Positions 50,189 through 63,496 are shown, counted from the stretch's first letter. The stretch is 64,000 nt of DNA from Spinellus fusiger (GCA_025094145.1 JALLLS010000034.1:280261-344260); one strand, 5' to 3'. A program made the numbers and translations. The notes: a model not told the origin generated them from the letters alone.

Positions 50189-50840
50189 ACATTATATAAT
50201 AATCATTTTATTCTTTAAATAAGAAATATGGGTTCATTAAACCACTGTCTATACTTTTATTATATCTATAATGAAGAAATGGCTTGAAGTTATTCCAGAG
50301 TCTATGGAAACATGGACCTGTATCATTCATTAGAGAGAATAATGGACATTTAGACACTATAGTTTATTAAAAATTAAACATAGAGAATAGACCATCTTTT
50401 ATTATTATTATTACTATTATTATTACTATTATTATTACTATTATTATTATTATTATTATTATGGGAAGAAATAGTTTAGTACTTTAACATTTAGAAGCCT
50501 ATGACAAATATATGTTTATAAATACTGTATGTATAGTATTTGGTTGGTCACATTGGATGATTTGTAGTGTATCAAGCACAACGGCCGATGAAGATAAACA
50601 CGCTTATTCTATGGTACCAACTTAGCTATGTTATTTGGATTATAATTTATCACACCATTCTACTCCTGGAACAAGATATTCATTTCCTAGCCATTAAGAA
50701 CACTTTTCTATAAAAATAAATAAACAAACACACAGCTTCAAAATACAGTATATGTTAAAGTCTAGTCTTATAGTAGACTGATATATCCATCATCTTTATT
50801 TCCAAGACTATTCTCAATAAATATCTTTTTTTTCTTTAAT
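50189..50840. other. Convergent 3' intergenic region
   Basis: No gene seen. It contains a (TTA)n/(CTA) microsatellite at 50400-50461 and otherwise AT-rich sequence between the bromodomain and acyl-CoA dehydrogenase gene ends. Confidence 0.55.
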
Positions 50841-51554
50841 TTATAGTTTAGACTCTTTACTGGCAATCAGCTTCATTGCCTGTCTAACGCTAAGATCCAG
50901 CATGATCTCTTCTGATCCGCCTGGAATAGCATAAGCCCTGACTTCTCTGGACAGACGCTCTACCTTTTCACCTTGGCCACCTTTGTCAATACAAGTTAGT
51001 CTTATTCATTACCAGAACACTGGTCTATTACCTCTTGTGTAAGCAAGCCCACCAAAGATATGCATGGCCTCACGAGCACAGAACTCAAATGTCTGAGTGC
51101 TTTGTACTTTGAGCAGTGCAATGGGCCCACCAAGACGATCTGCCTGAACCTCCTTAGGAAGTGTGTTCATTTGATATAAAACACTCTCTAACCAAGCATG
51201 GGTAGCTTCACATTGGCGAATCATATGTCCCAGTTTGTTACGGATCACAGCATGGTCAATGAGACGCTGTCCAAAGGTTTCGCGCTTAAGAGCATACTAA
51301 AATAAAATTCAGAACGAGTGGGTGTGTATCTCATGATGCATTACCTGGAAAGCTTCCTCAACACATACACGTGCAGACCGACTGGCTTGGATTACAAGAG
51401 AGACACGCTCATGATTAAAGTTGTGCATAATGTATTTGAAGCCCTTGTTCAATTCTCCAATCAGGTTGGATTTAGGCACCTTGACCTGCAATAGTTATTA
51501 ATGTAAAGTTAGTTGAACTAGTCTCGAGTAAAGAAAAGACAAAGGGGCTTTGTT

Positions 51555-51585
<31 letters not shown>

Positions 51586-52805
51586 GTTTTGTTTATATAT
51601 ATTTTAGATCATAACTTACATCTTCAAAGATAATCACTGAAGTGCCTGAGCCCCACATGCCTTGGACATCCATACTGCGTGTTGATACACCAGGCATAGA
51701 GCGCTCCACCAGCAATAAGGACACACCTCCCATACCCTCACCACCCGTACGACATGCAACAGTATAGAAGTCTGCATAAGCACCCTGAGTAATCCACTTC
51801 TTTTGACCATTGACCAGATAATGATCACCCATGTCTTTAGCTACTGTCTTTAAGTTTGCAACATCAGACCCAGCGGAAGGCTCGGTAATGGCAAGTGCAA
51901 TGAACTTATCACCCGACAGACAAGCAGGCACTACTTTCTGGATCATTTCCTGAGAGCCAAAGTTTACAATGGGAGGCATTCCTTATTGATAAAGGTAAAG
52001 GACATCAGTCTCCCATTGCTGTCGTTGTTCTCTCTTTCTACTTACCGATGCTCAACCCGCCTTGAATTGCCCAAAGCACACCTCCTGCTCCACAACGAGA
52101 AAACTCATCAATGCAAATGGCCTCATGGAAGATATCGAATTCACCCATCTTAATACCAGCAGGCAAGGGATAAGGCAAGTGGGGTTCTATTGTAGGATAG
52201 ATTGCAAGGCCAGAAACAACATTCAAAAGACCAAGTTCAGCACACCGTTTTGTAATTTCACGAGGAACCTGTTTGGCTTCACTCCATCCATGGCAAAAGG
52301 GAGTGATTTCCTTGTCAACAAATTCACGGATCACCTTTCGAAGCTTTACATGGGACTCGGTATAATAAGGACTAGTGGTTGCAGTTGTTAATACACTAAC
52401 CATTCAACTCTTTCTCTTCCAAGACATGGATGTTTACCTATTCCATTCTTGATACCATGAGGGTTCAGAGTAGGGCAAATCATTCCCAAAGTGAGCCATT
52501 TCTCCTGTAAGTGTCTGAGCAGCAATAGGTGCCGTTGTTACTGTTTCTACGGGTGCTGGGACATCTTGAGCAGAACCAATAACACCAATCTGCATTGGAA
52601 GACCCACACTTTGCATAATAGATTCATTGTGGAACTGTTGGAATTGTTTGCTGGCGTCTTTTCCAGCTACTTTCACCAACACCTTCTTTCCACCGGGGTG
52701 TTCATTTAAGAACTGTGTCACATCAAATACTTTGCCTTCAATGATAATCCAACAGTTGCTGGCTGAGTTATGTTCAGCTACTTGTTCTGGTGTATAGGTT
52801 TTCAT
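50841..52805 (-). CDS. Cytochrome b5-acyl-CoA dehydrogenase fusion
   Basis: A flavoenzyme oxidising an acyl-CoA (substrate not predictable) with a heme domain fused at its N-terminus, an arrangement known in fungi. Six exons (52805-52438, 52395-52046, 51981-51620, 51485-51345, 51296-51032 and 50980-50841) give 541 residues. Residues 1-75 are cytochrome b5 with heme ligands in FLNEHPGGKK and FQQFHNES. The acyl-CoA dehydrogenase part starts near residue 125. It shows ITEPSAGSDVANLKT and KKWITQGAYADF (FAD/substrate binding), the C-terminal helical domain HERVSLVIQASR, and IFGGLAYTRGGQGEKVER. It ends REVRAYAIPGGSEEIMLDLSVRQ. No mitochondrial presequence is seen; the last residues SKESKL could be a weak peroxisomal SKL-like signal (the final three are SKL without the preceding context being needed). 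Confidence 0.9.
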
Positions 52806-53763
52806 AGTACAGATATCAGTTAACAGTCAAGATTGACGAATTCTGAAGAAAGGAGAGCCAGAAATGTGGTGAGAATAAAAACAAAATAAAACCTTCTATT
52901 GCTGCATGACATCCAATCATTTCTCTGTACAATTCAAGATGAGTAATACTATACAGTAGAAGAAATTGTGATGAATAAGGAAAGTATCTGATTTGCTGAT
53001 TTAATGAGATAGTGTTCAGAAGCGACCCTTTGTCATTTAGCATTATGGATAGTTAGAATACAAATAAAACTGTATTGTTTGTATGCTGATGAATGGAATT
53101 GACATGTGAAAGATGTTGAAGGTGTTATTGGTAATATTGATAGTTTGTTATTATTAACAAGTATCTTTTTATCTTTTTATTTATTATTATTTATTTTTTC
53201 ATGCGCAATCAGTTTAAATATGTTTTAATATGTATTATAAATATTAAAGAGTAATTTAATTAAAAAACAGCGTGTTTTATTATCAGAGACACTATATCTT
53301 ATTATTGTATAGTCATCTTGGAGTCTATTATACTAAGAAATAGCAGTGGATGACTCGCGTTTATTCACTAGAAAATCAATCATTAGTTTAAGGGTATTTT
53401 ATATCTATACCTCATATAAATAAAAGAATGAACAATACTGCTGAATAGTTGGATAGCTTTTTGGGTGTTTATTATATTATTAGTATTATGGATACTACAG
53501 TAAATACATTTATTCTTCTTCCTTTACATGGTTTTCTTGGTGTACTCTAAACACAGGAGAATGACTCTGTTCCTACTTTAGTAGTCTATCCTATGAATTG
53601 TCTCGGTTCATTTCACACCCATCCAGTGACAGAAATTGCAACCTCATTCATCGGACTTGGGTCAATACAACGGACTACTTTTTCTTTCAGCCACCAGACA
53701 AAGTGCATAGTGACCTTTTTATTTTTGTGCAGAAAATAAAACTAACTTCTTTACGATATCAGT
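52806..53763. other. Divergent promoter region
   Basis: No gene seen in the 958 bp separating the acyl-CoA dehydrogenase (-) and NAT10 (+) starts. A plus-strand open stretch at 53598-53783 is in the wrong frame for NAT10 and has no domain. Confidence 0.55.
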
Positions 53764-56700
53764 ATGGTAAAGAAACAAGTTGACTCCAGAGTCCACACTC
53801 TTATCAAGAACTGTGTACAAACAAAACACCGTTCTTTCTTTGTTGTGGTAGGAGATAAAGGAAAAGACCAGGTAAGTTATAGCAGTACAAGACGGGCCAT
53901 AACGTATCTGTCATAGATTGTCAACCTCCACTGGCTTCTCTCTCAAGCCCAGGTCACTAAGCGCCCCTCTGTTCTGTGGTGCTACAAAAAGGAACTTGGA
54001 TTCACCAGGTACTTATAGAGTCACAGCTGGCCATGGCAATATAGCAGGTGTATTTATCCTATTTGCCTTTTGTCTCTAGTCACCGTAAGAAGCGTGAAAA
54101 CAAGATAAAGAACGATATCAAACGTGGCATTAGAGAAGCCAACACCGAGGATCCCTTTGAACTATTTATCACAGTCACCAACATTCGATATGCATACTAC
54201 AAGGAAACTCAGAACATCCTCGGTAATACTTATGGAATGTGTATTCTCCAAGACTTTGAAGCCATTACACCCAACACTCTTGCTCGTACTATTGAAACAG
54301 TAGAGGGAGGTGGTATGGTGGTTCTTCTGCTTAAGAGCATGAGCTCATTAAAACAGTTGTACACTATGACTATGGTATGGATTTCCTCTCTCTCTCCCAT
54401 CCCACACCAGGATAACTAAAGCAGTCTGTAGGACGTTCACTCAAGATACCGTACAGAAGCCCACAGTGACATTGTAGCTCGATTCAATGAACGTTTTATT
54501 CTTTCATTAGGATCCAGTGAGAACTGTTTAGTAGTGGATGACGAACTCAATGTACTTCCTATCAGCAAGGGAAAAAGTGTAAAGCCATTGCCTGTGAAGG
54601 TTGCAGACGAAACAAAATCAGCTGAGGCTATTGAGTTGGAAGGACTCAAGGAGTCTTTGGTGGATACTGAGCCAGTGGGATCCCTTGTGAAGTGCACAAG
54701 AACCGTGGATCAGGCCAAGGCTGTGTTGACCTTTATTGATGCCATCTCTGAAAAGTCATTGCGCAGTACGGTTGTTCTTACAGCTGGCCGTGGTAGAGGA
54801 AAATCAGCTGCTCTTGGTTTGTCCATGGCTTCTGCTGTAGCTTATGGCTATTCCAACATCTTTGTCACCTCGCCTAGCCCTGAGAACTTGAAGACCTTGT
54901 TTGAATTTGTATTCAAAGCATTCGATGCCTTGGGTTATGAAGAACATTTGGATTACGATGTTGTTCAGTCCACCAACCCTGAATTTAACAAGGCCATTGT
55001 TCGTGTTAATATCTTTAGACAGCATCGCCAAACAATTCAGTACATTCAACCCCAAGATGCTCATGTCCTTGGCCAGGCTGAACTATTGGTTATTGATGAA
55101 GCTGCAGCCATTCCCCTGCCTATTGTTCGCAAGTTGTTGGGTCCTTACTTGGTGTTTATGGCTTCTACCATCAACGGTTATGAAGGCACAGGTCGTTCAT
55201 TGTCTCTTAAACTCACACAGCAATTGCGTGAACAATCGCGTTCATTTGTTGGAAAGGAGGGTGCCAATGCCTCTGAAAATGGAGCAGCCAAACGTGATGT
55301 CCAAGCAAAGAAGAATCAAAACGACGATGCCACCACTGCTGCTCTCAGTGGTCGTACACTAAAGGAGATCAAATTGGAAGAACCCATTCGTTATGCACCC
55401 AATGATCCTGTTGAGAAATGGCTCAATAAACTGTTATGTTTGGATGCTACTATTGTTTCCAGAAATATCCAGGGATGTCCTCACCCTACCGAGTGTGAGC
55501 TATTCCACGTCAATCGCGATACTCTCTTCTCATACCATCCTGTGAGCGAAACCTTCTTACAGCGTATGATGTCTCTCTACGTAGCCAGTCATTACAAAAA
55601 CTCTCCCAACGACCTTCAATTGATGAGTGATGCACCTGCACACCACTTGTTTGTATTATTGCCACCTTTGTCTGCCAACAGCAATAGTTTACCCGATCCC
55701 TTGGTGGTTATCCAGGTGTGTTTGGAAGGTCAGATCTCTCGTGAATCTGTTATGAGCTCCCTGTCCCGTGGCCAACGTCCTGCTGGAGACATGATTCCTT
55801 GGCTTGTCTCTCAGCAATTCCAGGACGATGACTTTGCCAGTTTATCAGGTGCTCGGGTTGTTCGTATTGCTACCCATCCTGACTACGCTAACATGGGCTA
55901 TGGCTCTCGGGCCCTTGAACTTCTTGCTTCCTTCTACCAGGGTGAGGTGTCAGATATGAGCGAAACAGCAGGTGTACAGGAAGATGCACTGATGCGTGTT
56001 GATGATGATGCACTCGAGAACGCCACTCTCTCAACAGACCAGATCAAAGTACGCGATCCTCGTAAAATGCCTGCTCTTTTGACAAAGCTCTCAGAGACTC
56101 GCCCTGTTGCCCTTGACTATCTTGGTGTGTCTTTTGGATTGACACCTAGTCTGCATAAGTTCTGGAAGCGTGCTGGTTATGTTCCTCTTTACCTCCGCCA
56201 AACCACCAATGAACTTACAGGCGAACACTCTTGTGTCATGGTCAAGACATTGAGCAGCCATGGTCGTGTCGCTAATACCACTTGGCTCGATGCTTTTGCT
56301 CGTGATTTTGGTAACCGTTTCCTCAACCTCCTCTCTTATGAGTTCCGTCAATTCACTTCTGTCAATGCATTAAGTATTCTTGAAGCTGCAAAACAGGGTC
56401 GTGACAGTAATGTGCAGGGCTCTAGCGAGATCTCAAAGCAACGTCTTGACTCCTTCTTTAGTCCTTATGATCTGAAGCGTCTCGACTCCTATGCCAACAA
56501 CATGCTTGACTACCATGTTATTCTTGATATGATTCCTACCATTGCTACATTGTACTTTAGAGACGAATGTGCTGCTGATCTCAAACTCTCTGGTGTCCAA
56601 AGTGCTATTTTGTTGGGTGTTGGTCTCCAGCGTAAATCCATTGATGACCTTCAAAAGGAGTTGTCTTTGGCAAGCAACCAAGTACTGGCCTTGTTTGTCA

Positions 56701-57188
56701 AGGTGATCCGCAAGATCAGCCAAAACTTCAGAGCCATTGAGACTCATGTTATGGAAGACACAAATCCCGAACTCCAAAAGAAGAAGCAGGAAGCAGAAAA
56801 GGCTGCTGCAGAAGAGAATCCAGACAGACGTGATATTGCTGATGAAGAGGCATGGCGTCCATTGACTGAGGATTTGGACAGTGCCTTGGAAGAAGCAGGA
56901 AAAGAAGCCGTTGAGAGTTTAAAGTCAAAACAGCAGGAGATTATTGATTCTTTGGATCTTAAAAAGTATGCCATTGGTGGTAAAGATGAAGACTGGGCTG
57001 CTGCTGAAGCACGTGTCAATGCCTTAAGTTCAGGCAAGAAGGCTGTGAGTTCAGTAGTGAGCATAAAGAACAACAACTCCTCAAAGAAGCGTAAAGCAGC
57101 ACAGAGTGCTATGGAAATGGCTGAAAAGGAGAGAGGACGCAAGACAGCTGGAAAACAGAAAATGTCAAAGAAGACAAAATCATCATAA
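53764..57188 (+). CDS. KRE33: RNA cytidine acetyltransferase (NAT10/KRE33)
   Basis: Nucleolar enzyme making N4-acetylcytidine in 18S rRNA and, with an adaptor, in tRNA, using acetyl-CoA and ATP; also required for small-subunit assembly. Four exons (53764-53871, 53917-54008, 54080-54374 and 54432-57188) give 1083 residues, the usual size. The N-terminal TmcA-type domain has HRSFFVVVGDKGKDQ and WCYKKELGF. The helicase part has Walker A GRGRGKSAALG and Walker B LLVIDEAAAIPLP. The GNAT part has GARVVRIATHPDYANMGYGS, the acetyl-CoA loop. A Lys-rich coiled tail ends in KKTKSS, a typical nucleolar signal. The sequence is intact. It is followed 632 bp downstream, on the same strand, by the NSUN5 gene, another rRNA modification enzyme. 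Confidence 0.96.
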
Positions 57189-57820
57189 AATGTATCATAG
57201 ATTGGCTTGAAGTTTTATTTTATTTTTTTAGTTTTTATTCTTTTTAAGCAAAAGGTTATGCTTGAACCATAGCCTCAAGTGATATTTAACGTATATTATA
57301 GACAAGACACAATAACAAATATCAATAGCATATTTATGCCTACAAGCATAGAAAGAAGAAGAGTGTTTATATATATATATATATATATATGGACAGTGTA
57401 GAATATGTGTGCGTATAACAAATGTAGATATACTTATTAGAGAAAATGTTCTAATGAGTCTATTTTTCTTTCTATTCTTATTTCTTCCCTCTCTACTGGG
57501 CAGTAGACTGTGTTTTATCTCTGACTTAGCATTTATAGGTGCAAGGTAGAGTCTATTGAATGATGCTGGGCAAATCCATAGAGCCACTGTGCTATTAGAC
57601 TGTATATTGAACATATAAGCTACAGTTATATACCTGCATGACTAATAAGATGCATACAAAATAGACTCTATTGACTAAAGAACAATCTTTATTCACTACA
57701 CATTGAGGAGAAAGGAACACTAAGAGAGATAGGGATAAGAAAACATCTCCCAATAGCAAGTCACAACTCTTCATTTTCACAGTCTTTTTATTTTCATTCC
57801 AAGTTACTTAGTTTCTGCTG
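57189..57820. other. Intergenic between NAT10 and NSUN5 genes
   Basis: No gene seen. There is an (AT)n run at 57370-57390. It should hold the KRE33 transcript end and the RCM1 promoter. Confidence 0.55.
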
Positions 57821-59849
57821 ATGGAGTTTTATAAGCATGCTGCTACTATTCTCGACAAGCTTAGTCGTCATGAAGGCACTATCAAAGGATTAGTCCTCGG
57901 AGATCCTAAAGTAAAAGACAAGAAGAAAATGTACGCTCTTGTATGCGAGACTCTTAAATGTTAGTCCATCTTTTATACTTAAGCACACATGTGCTTCTTC
58001 TTCTCTCATGTTAAGAAAATGAGAATAAACACAATAATAAACACTGTAGATAAGCATGTTTTGAACGAAATAATTACCACCACAAGTATCTGCAAACTGG
58101 AGAAAAAGGTACAGCAGTTAAGCGTACTATCCACTCACTACAGTTACTAGTTGACACCTACACTGGCACTTGTTTTGATCCACGACTTACTCTTTACTAA
58201 GCGAGGCATTCCTGTGCCAATGACAGTGCCATTAAAGAAGTGTGTACAGAAACATCAAGCCCGTCTAAAAGCTGAATTGGTCAAAATCAAGATTAAGCGA
58301 AAAGTAACTGCAAATGAAGATCTTGTCAGCCAGAAAGTGAAGGATGCCGGTAGGTTGGAAGTGCTTTCTCTCCTTACTATATTAACGTATCTGTTATGCA
58401 TTACATTTTATAAAGTATTTATTCCTCGCTATGTCCGTGTCAATACTCACAAAACAACCATGGAGAAAGTCATCCAATCCTTTTCAAAGGAAGGCTATAC
58501 ATTAATAGACACTCCTGAGGATTTACGTAGCATTGAGTGAGTAAAGTAATAGCGGATGAGTAGAGACTGACACTATCAGACAAAAGACATTCTGCCGTGA
58601 TCAACATCTTAATGACTTGCTTGTTTTATCACCAAAGACAGATCTGCATGATCATCCACTCTATGTCTCTGGTCAGATCATTCTTCAGGTAAAAGAGATA
58701 AAAGTGCTCAGTATAAACAAATGTTGACTAGTAGTACCTATAGGACAAGGCATCCTGCTTTCCTGCACATGTGTGTATGGCACCCACAGGGGCTCATGCA
58801 ATTGATGCGTGTGCTGCTCCTGGTAATAAGACATCCCATCTTTCTGCTCTTATGAAGAACACGGGAAAAATATGGGCATTTGACTTGGATTCTAGACGGT
58901 TAGACACATTAAAGCGACTTACTGGAAAAGCAGGCTGCAAAAGTAAGTGGAGTCAGTGTGGGTTGTATGGACAGCCATTTATCAATGAATAAATCTATAG
59001 ATATTACACCTATCCATGGCTCTTTTCTTGAAGCAGATCCATCCGACCCACAGTTTGCCAATGTAAGGGATCAAGAAATAATAGTATAAGCACTAGAAAA
59101 TAGAAAGAAGATCTGATTGTATTTAGGTAGAGTATCTTTTACTTGATCCGTCTTGCTCTGGTTCTGGCATTATTAGCAGACTAGACCATTTGGTGGATGA
59201 TGAGAATGAATCAGAGAACACAGAGGATAGCGAACAACAAGAACGACTGAATAATCTCTCTGAATTCCAAATATCTGTCATTCAACATGCATTTAAATGT
59301 AAGTTTATATCTGCATATGCTTCTTTCTTTCTTTTTTTTTTAAAAAAAAAAAACTATCCATTATCTCACTATTCACTATTTCAGTCCCAAAGGCCAAGAG
59401 AATTGTTTATTCGACATGTTCTATCCATGCCCAGGAAAATGAACATGTGGTGAAGACTGTTTTGAGTAGTAACCCAGAATTTGAACTGGCATCTCGAGAC
59501 ACTGTTCTACCCACCTGGGAAAGACGTGGACTAGTAGAAGAGACAGGAGGCAATAAAGGTACATCAATACTTACTACATATTTATTATTTTCATCAACAC
59601 ACTCGGGTTGCTTACTATGATTATGGTTTAGATCATGCTGATGCTGTGGTACGCACTCTTCCTGCTAGTGATTTGACCAACGGCTTCTTTGTTGCCTGTT
59701 TTGTCCGCACTTTGAGAATAAAGCGTAGTAATGAAGAAGTAGAAGTAGAAGTAGAAGCACAAGCACAAGCACAAACACAAAGTCCTAACAAGAAAAAGAA
59801 AAAGAACAAAAAGAGAAATAAGCAGCCCACAGACGCACCCTTAGAATAA
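57821..59849 (+). CDS. RCM1: 25S rRNA m5C methyltransferase (NSUN5/RCM1)
   Basis: Nucleolar SAM-dependent cytosine-C5 methyltransferase of the large-subunit rRNA. Ten exons (57821-57959, 58050-58108, 58151-58349, 58416-58536, 58580-58688, 58744-58942, 59001-59062, 59127-59298, 59385-59558 and 59632-59849) join to 483 residues. The SAM motif is IDACAAPGNKTSHL. The two catalytic cysteines of the NSUN fold are in LLDPSCSGSG (motif IV) and YSTCSIH (motif VI). RVNTHKTTMEKVI, ahead of the catalytic domain, is typical of NSUN5. The C-terminus is a repetitive EVEVEVEAQAQAQ segment and a lysine-rich tail (KKKKKNKKRNK), a likely nucleolar signal. The model closes in frame through all ten exons. Confidence 0.93.
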
Positions 59850-60949
59850 ATATAAGTTTGTCACAGTCATATACAATTGAGTTTAATACTTGCCTAAATT
59901 TTAATAAAGTACTATTTTGTTTTTGCATAAAACTCTTGTTTTTTCTAAATATTATTAAACTAAGATAATCTGTCAGATAGATGGTCAGAAACTCACACTC
60001 GTGGAGAGTAAGATAAATCAGAAAATAAAAAGCCATAGGGCATATATTGCCTGTTAAAAGCTAGATTAAGATAGACTGTGATTACGAGTGTAGTTGAGAT
60101 GAAAACGCCCACAGTTTAAAATATTATCAGAAACATCAATTTACATGAATCACTATTACGTTTGAAGAGTCATGGGAAACCTAAAAAAGTGAATGAGAAA
60201 GATTTAAGACTCTTGGAAAAAGCCACTAGAAAGGACCCATTTGCCCTATATAATCAACTGAAATTAGAAATGTTGAAGTTTGAGGTGAATGTGTATAGAA
60301 ACACCCTTATCAGCTACTGCAAACAGTTATGGCTCGGATCTCTTTCTGTAGACCACAAGCCAACCTTAAATGAAAAAACACAAGGAGAAACAGCTTTGTT
60401 GGGCAAGTGTACTAGCTGTCATACTAGGTGCTATGATAGAGGGTGGAAAGAGATACATCAAACTAGGGTCTTTGCTACTGGCCTCCACAAAGCTCTGGCT
60501 TAACACCAATTGAACATGTCTGGTGGGCCTTTGAAAGACAAATTAAATGAAGGCATCTATTATCAATGTTGAATGTTTGAAGGCTCTACTTGTAGAGGAG
60601 TGAGAGAGAGTTGGTGTTGAACTTGCACATCAATAAATTCAAAGTATGATAGATAGATGCCAGACAGTCATTGATGCCAAAGGAGGCCACAGTGGTTACT
60701 AAGCAACCTTGTAATAATAATAATAATAATAATAAACCAATGTTATGTATTATCAACACTACTATCTTTATCTATTCAAGGTTATACGTCTTTAGCTAAT
60801 GAATTCATAAAGTGATAGCACTGTTAAGATAAACTGCAAAACTAAAGAAAAAAGAAATCTACATTTGAAAAAGGGCAGTTACTTGTTGAGGGTCACTTAC
60901 TTTTTTATTTCAAAGACAACTCTTTATTCAACTACCTATAGATATAAAC
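59850..60949. other. Intergenic with Tc1 relic
   Basis: Apart from the deleted Tc1/mariner transposase at 60160-60705, I see no gene. An (AAT)n run lies at 60712-60734. Confidence 0.55.
60160..60705 (+). pseudogene. Deleted Tc1/mariner transposase relic
   Basis: The frame from 60162 reads like the DNA-binding part of a Tc1-type transposase (RKDPFALYNQLKLEMLKF, then NTLISYCKQ). It then jumps to the C-terminal end (LTPIEHVWWAFERQIK in the next frame at about 60503) and finishes with a CQTVIDAKGGHSGY-like tail near 60662-60700. The middle with the first two catalytic Asp residues is missing or unrecognisable. It is a different subfamily from the element at 6207. No terminal repeats are visible. 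Confidence 0.75.
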
Positions 60950-63186
60950 TTAATCCACGTAGATACGAGCGTCCAACTCAGAGAATTCTTCAAAGAAGAC
61001 CTAAAGAAAGAGAGAATGAGAGTTAATAACTCATGATGACTAGTATAAGTATAAGTATTATCATCTTACCTGCAATAAGCGGATACCATGCTTAACATCA
61101 TCAGTACCGCCTACTTCACGGATAGAGTGCATGCTCAATTGGGGGTTTCCAATGTCTTTAATATTATATAAGTTTATGATTGTGGCAGTTTTTTTTTGTT
61201 ATTTAAACTTACCAACAGTACGAAGACCAAGCTTAGCACTTAGCATAGGACCAATGGTGGATCCACACGATGAGTCGTTACGCACAACAAATTCCTATCA
61301 TATACTCTATCAGTACAACGATATTCTAAGCAGAGAGCCCACTGATGTCCTACCTGAACAGGAATAGAGTGTTTCTTGGCCAATTCCTTTAATACTAGAC
61401 TTGTCATGGCAGTGGTGGCATAACGCTACAATTGTAGTTTATGACATGATTATTGGCTTATCCAACCCTCCTTCTTTTCTGTGCACCGCCACTGTACCTG
61501 GTTAGCGTTCACCTTGATAACTGTACCCTTGTGCATCTCTGGACGATGGTTTTCTTCATATTTCTCAGAGTAGTTTGGATGAACAGCGTGGGCCATATCG
61601 GCACTCACTAAGAAACTCTTGTGCATAGATTCTTCAAAGGCAGTATGCGATGTCTCAGTGTTAAGAACCTGAGTGCTTGTCAAACGTTGAAGAGTAGAAG
61701 GCAGAAGGTTGGAGTCAGCTCCATGGGCTGTTTGACTTCCAATCTCTTCGTTATCAAACAAGGCCACTAGACGAATGTTGGTATCCTTTTCAAGATCTTT
61801 GGCATTAATAATAGCTTGGATCGAGCAGTAAGACATCTCGAGGTTATCAAGACGAGGAGAGAAGATAAATTCGTTGCATGCACCACCAACAGTAGAAGGC
61901 TATTGATTGAGTCGAGTTTTGGTTAATACACTAGTATGTGATTGTGTTGTTACCTGAGTGTCGTAAAGAGCAAGTTCAAAATCACGGATCTGGTCGGCTT
62001 TGTTTTTGAAGCAAATATTAGTATGATAATTACAACTCTCTTATCAAATGTATTTACGTTTGATATTCATTTCTTCAGCCAACACGCGAACAAGCAAGGG
62101 ATGATGAGAGATATCAGCCTCAACACCAGCCTCAGCCACGGATCCACTCAATGCACTATGTTATTATAGTAAGTATCAAACGTATCTAGCTCTCTTTTAT
62201 AAACTCACGCTTTGGTAGCAGTAGCCAAAACAGGTGCCAGCTGTGTTTCCTTGTTAAATGTGAACTAAAAAAGCACTCCTGGTCAATGTTTTTCTCTTTA
62301 TGATTATCCCAAAGTGTACTCACACCGTCATTTGCTGTACGGTCTAAATGAATAGCAAGGGTAGGGATACGCAAAAGAGGTCTGCATAGAGTGTCTATTC
62401 AGTTCACAATGTCTGGTTCTTTTTGTATGGTATGTATTACCTGTCCACCTTCACAAGTGTGTGTCTGAATGAACCATCTTCGTGAGATACCAACACACGT
62501 CCAGCAATACTCAAATCTCTGTCGAACCATGTGTGCCTAGAATAATAAACACATACACATATGCTCAATTACTATGCACTATCCTCATATACTTACCATA
62601 TACCACCACCATATAACTGAACGCCCACTTCCAAATATCCACTCTTTTCCTTCTTTGAAATAGGCTTGATCTTAAGGCAGGGTGAATCTGTATGTGCACC
62701 CACAATAGAGAATCCATTGCCGGACTTATACTTTCCACCTACAGCAAATGCAACCACTGAGGATGCATTGCGTGTAAAATAGTACTTTCCATTGGGCTCT
62801 AAAACACCATTATTCCAGTTATCACGCTCCTTGATCTCCTTGAAACCAGCCTTTATAGAAACCATTCTTAGTAACAGAAAACACTGCTAAAGAGCACAAA
62901 TATCACTGAATAGGCTAGTATTACCTCTTTCAACAACAAAACTGCCTCATGAGTGGCGTGGAAGGGAGAGGGTGATTTGTTTACAAAGTCAAGAAAGTCA
63001 CGAACTACCAAACAATAGGATAAAGATAGCATAAGTACCGTGCAGAAAAACGTGTAAGTTCCTTTTCTTTTCTTTTCTTTTTACCTTCCTGGGGAACTTG
63101 AGTCTTAAGCTAAAAAATATTTCAAAAGAAAGGGTGTGTTATTGACTCTGCCTTGAAAACTTGATGCAGAAGCCTATTACCATCAT
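60950..63186 (-). CDS. APE4: Aspartyl aminopeptidase (M18)
   Basis: Metallopeptidase removing N-terminal Asp/Glu, a dodecamer in cytosol or vacuole. Fourteen exons on the minus strand join to 469 residues, the normal length of DNPEP/Ape4. The first exon is only 6 bp (63186-63181, Met-Met), followed by 63109-63085 and 63004-62925; the last is 61000-60950. Metal-binding and catalytic motifs are intact: GAHTDSPCLK, SPRLDNLEM, DNEEIGSQTAHGA, SADMAHAVHPN, and the closing SMHSIREVGGT. Spacing of all splice sites keeps one frame. A dispersed repeat copy begins 67 bp upstream of the start codon and may therefore lie in its promoter. Confidence 0.93.
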
Positions 63187-63252
63187 TTTAACAGTAGAGT
63201 AAAATAGAAGGAAAGCTGGTATTTCTTTGCACTCAAAGATTTTTCTAACCTA

Positions 63253-63476
63253 CACACCCAAAGATTTTTCTGGCCTTTAAGCGGTGTATCACCTTCCTTT
63301 CTGGATGAGCAAAATCTTGCTTTTTATGGATCTGTATCTAAAATCAAAGGTTTGCAAGTATGAAAAACTTCTTTCCTTTTGTGGATACCTCAATATCAAA
63401 TTGTATTATCAATAAAATATATTGTTTATGAATAAAATTGTTTATTGTAATAGTATAGCTAATACTATACTATAGT
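63253..63476 (+). repeat. Dispersed 220-bp repeat, copy 2
   Basis: Same-orientation match to 21684-21905. The 3' half is nearly identical over about 90 bp (from gtggatacctcaatatcaaa), and the 5' end shares cacccaaagattttt and ttaagcggt. Confidence 0.8.
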
Positions 63477-63496
63477 TCAAAGTATTTTATTATTTT

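Noticed and set aside
53598..53783. Open stretch just upstream of NAT10
   Set aside because: Different frame, no domain, overlaps the likely promoter and start of the acetyltransferase gene.
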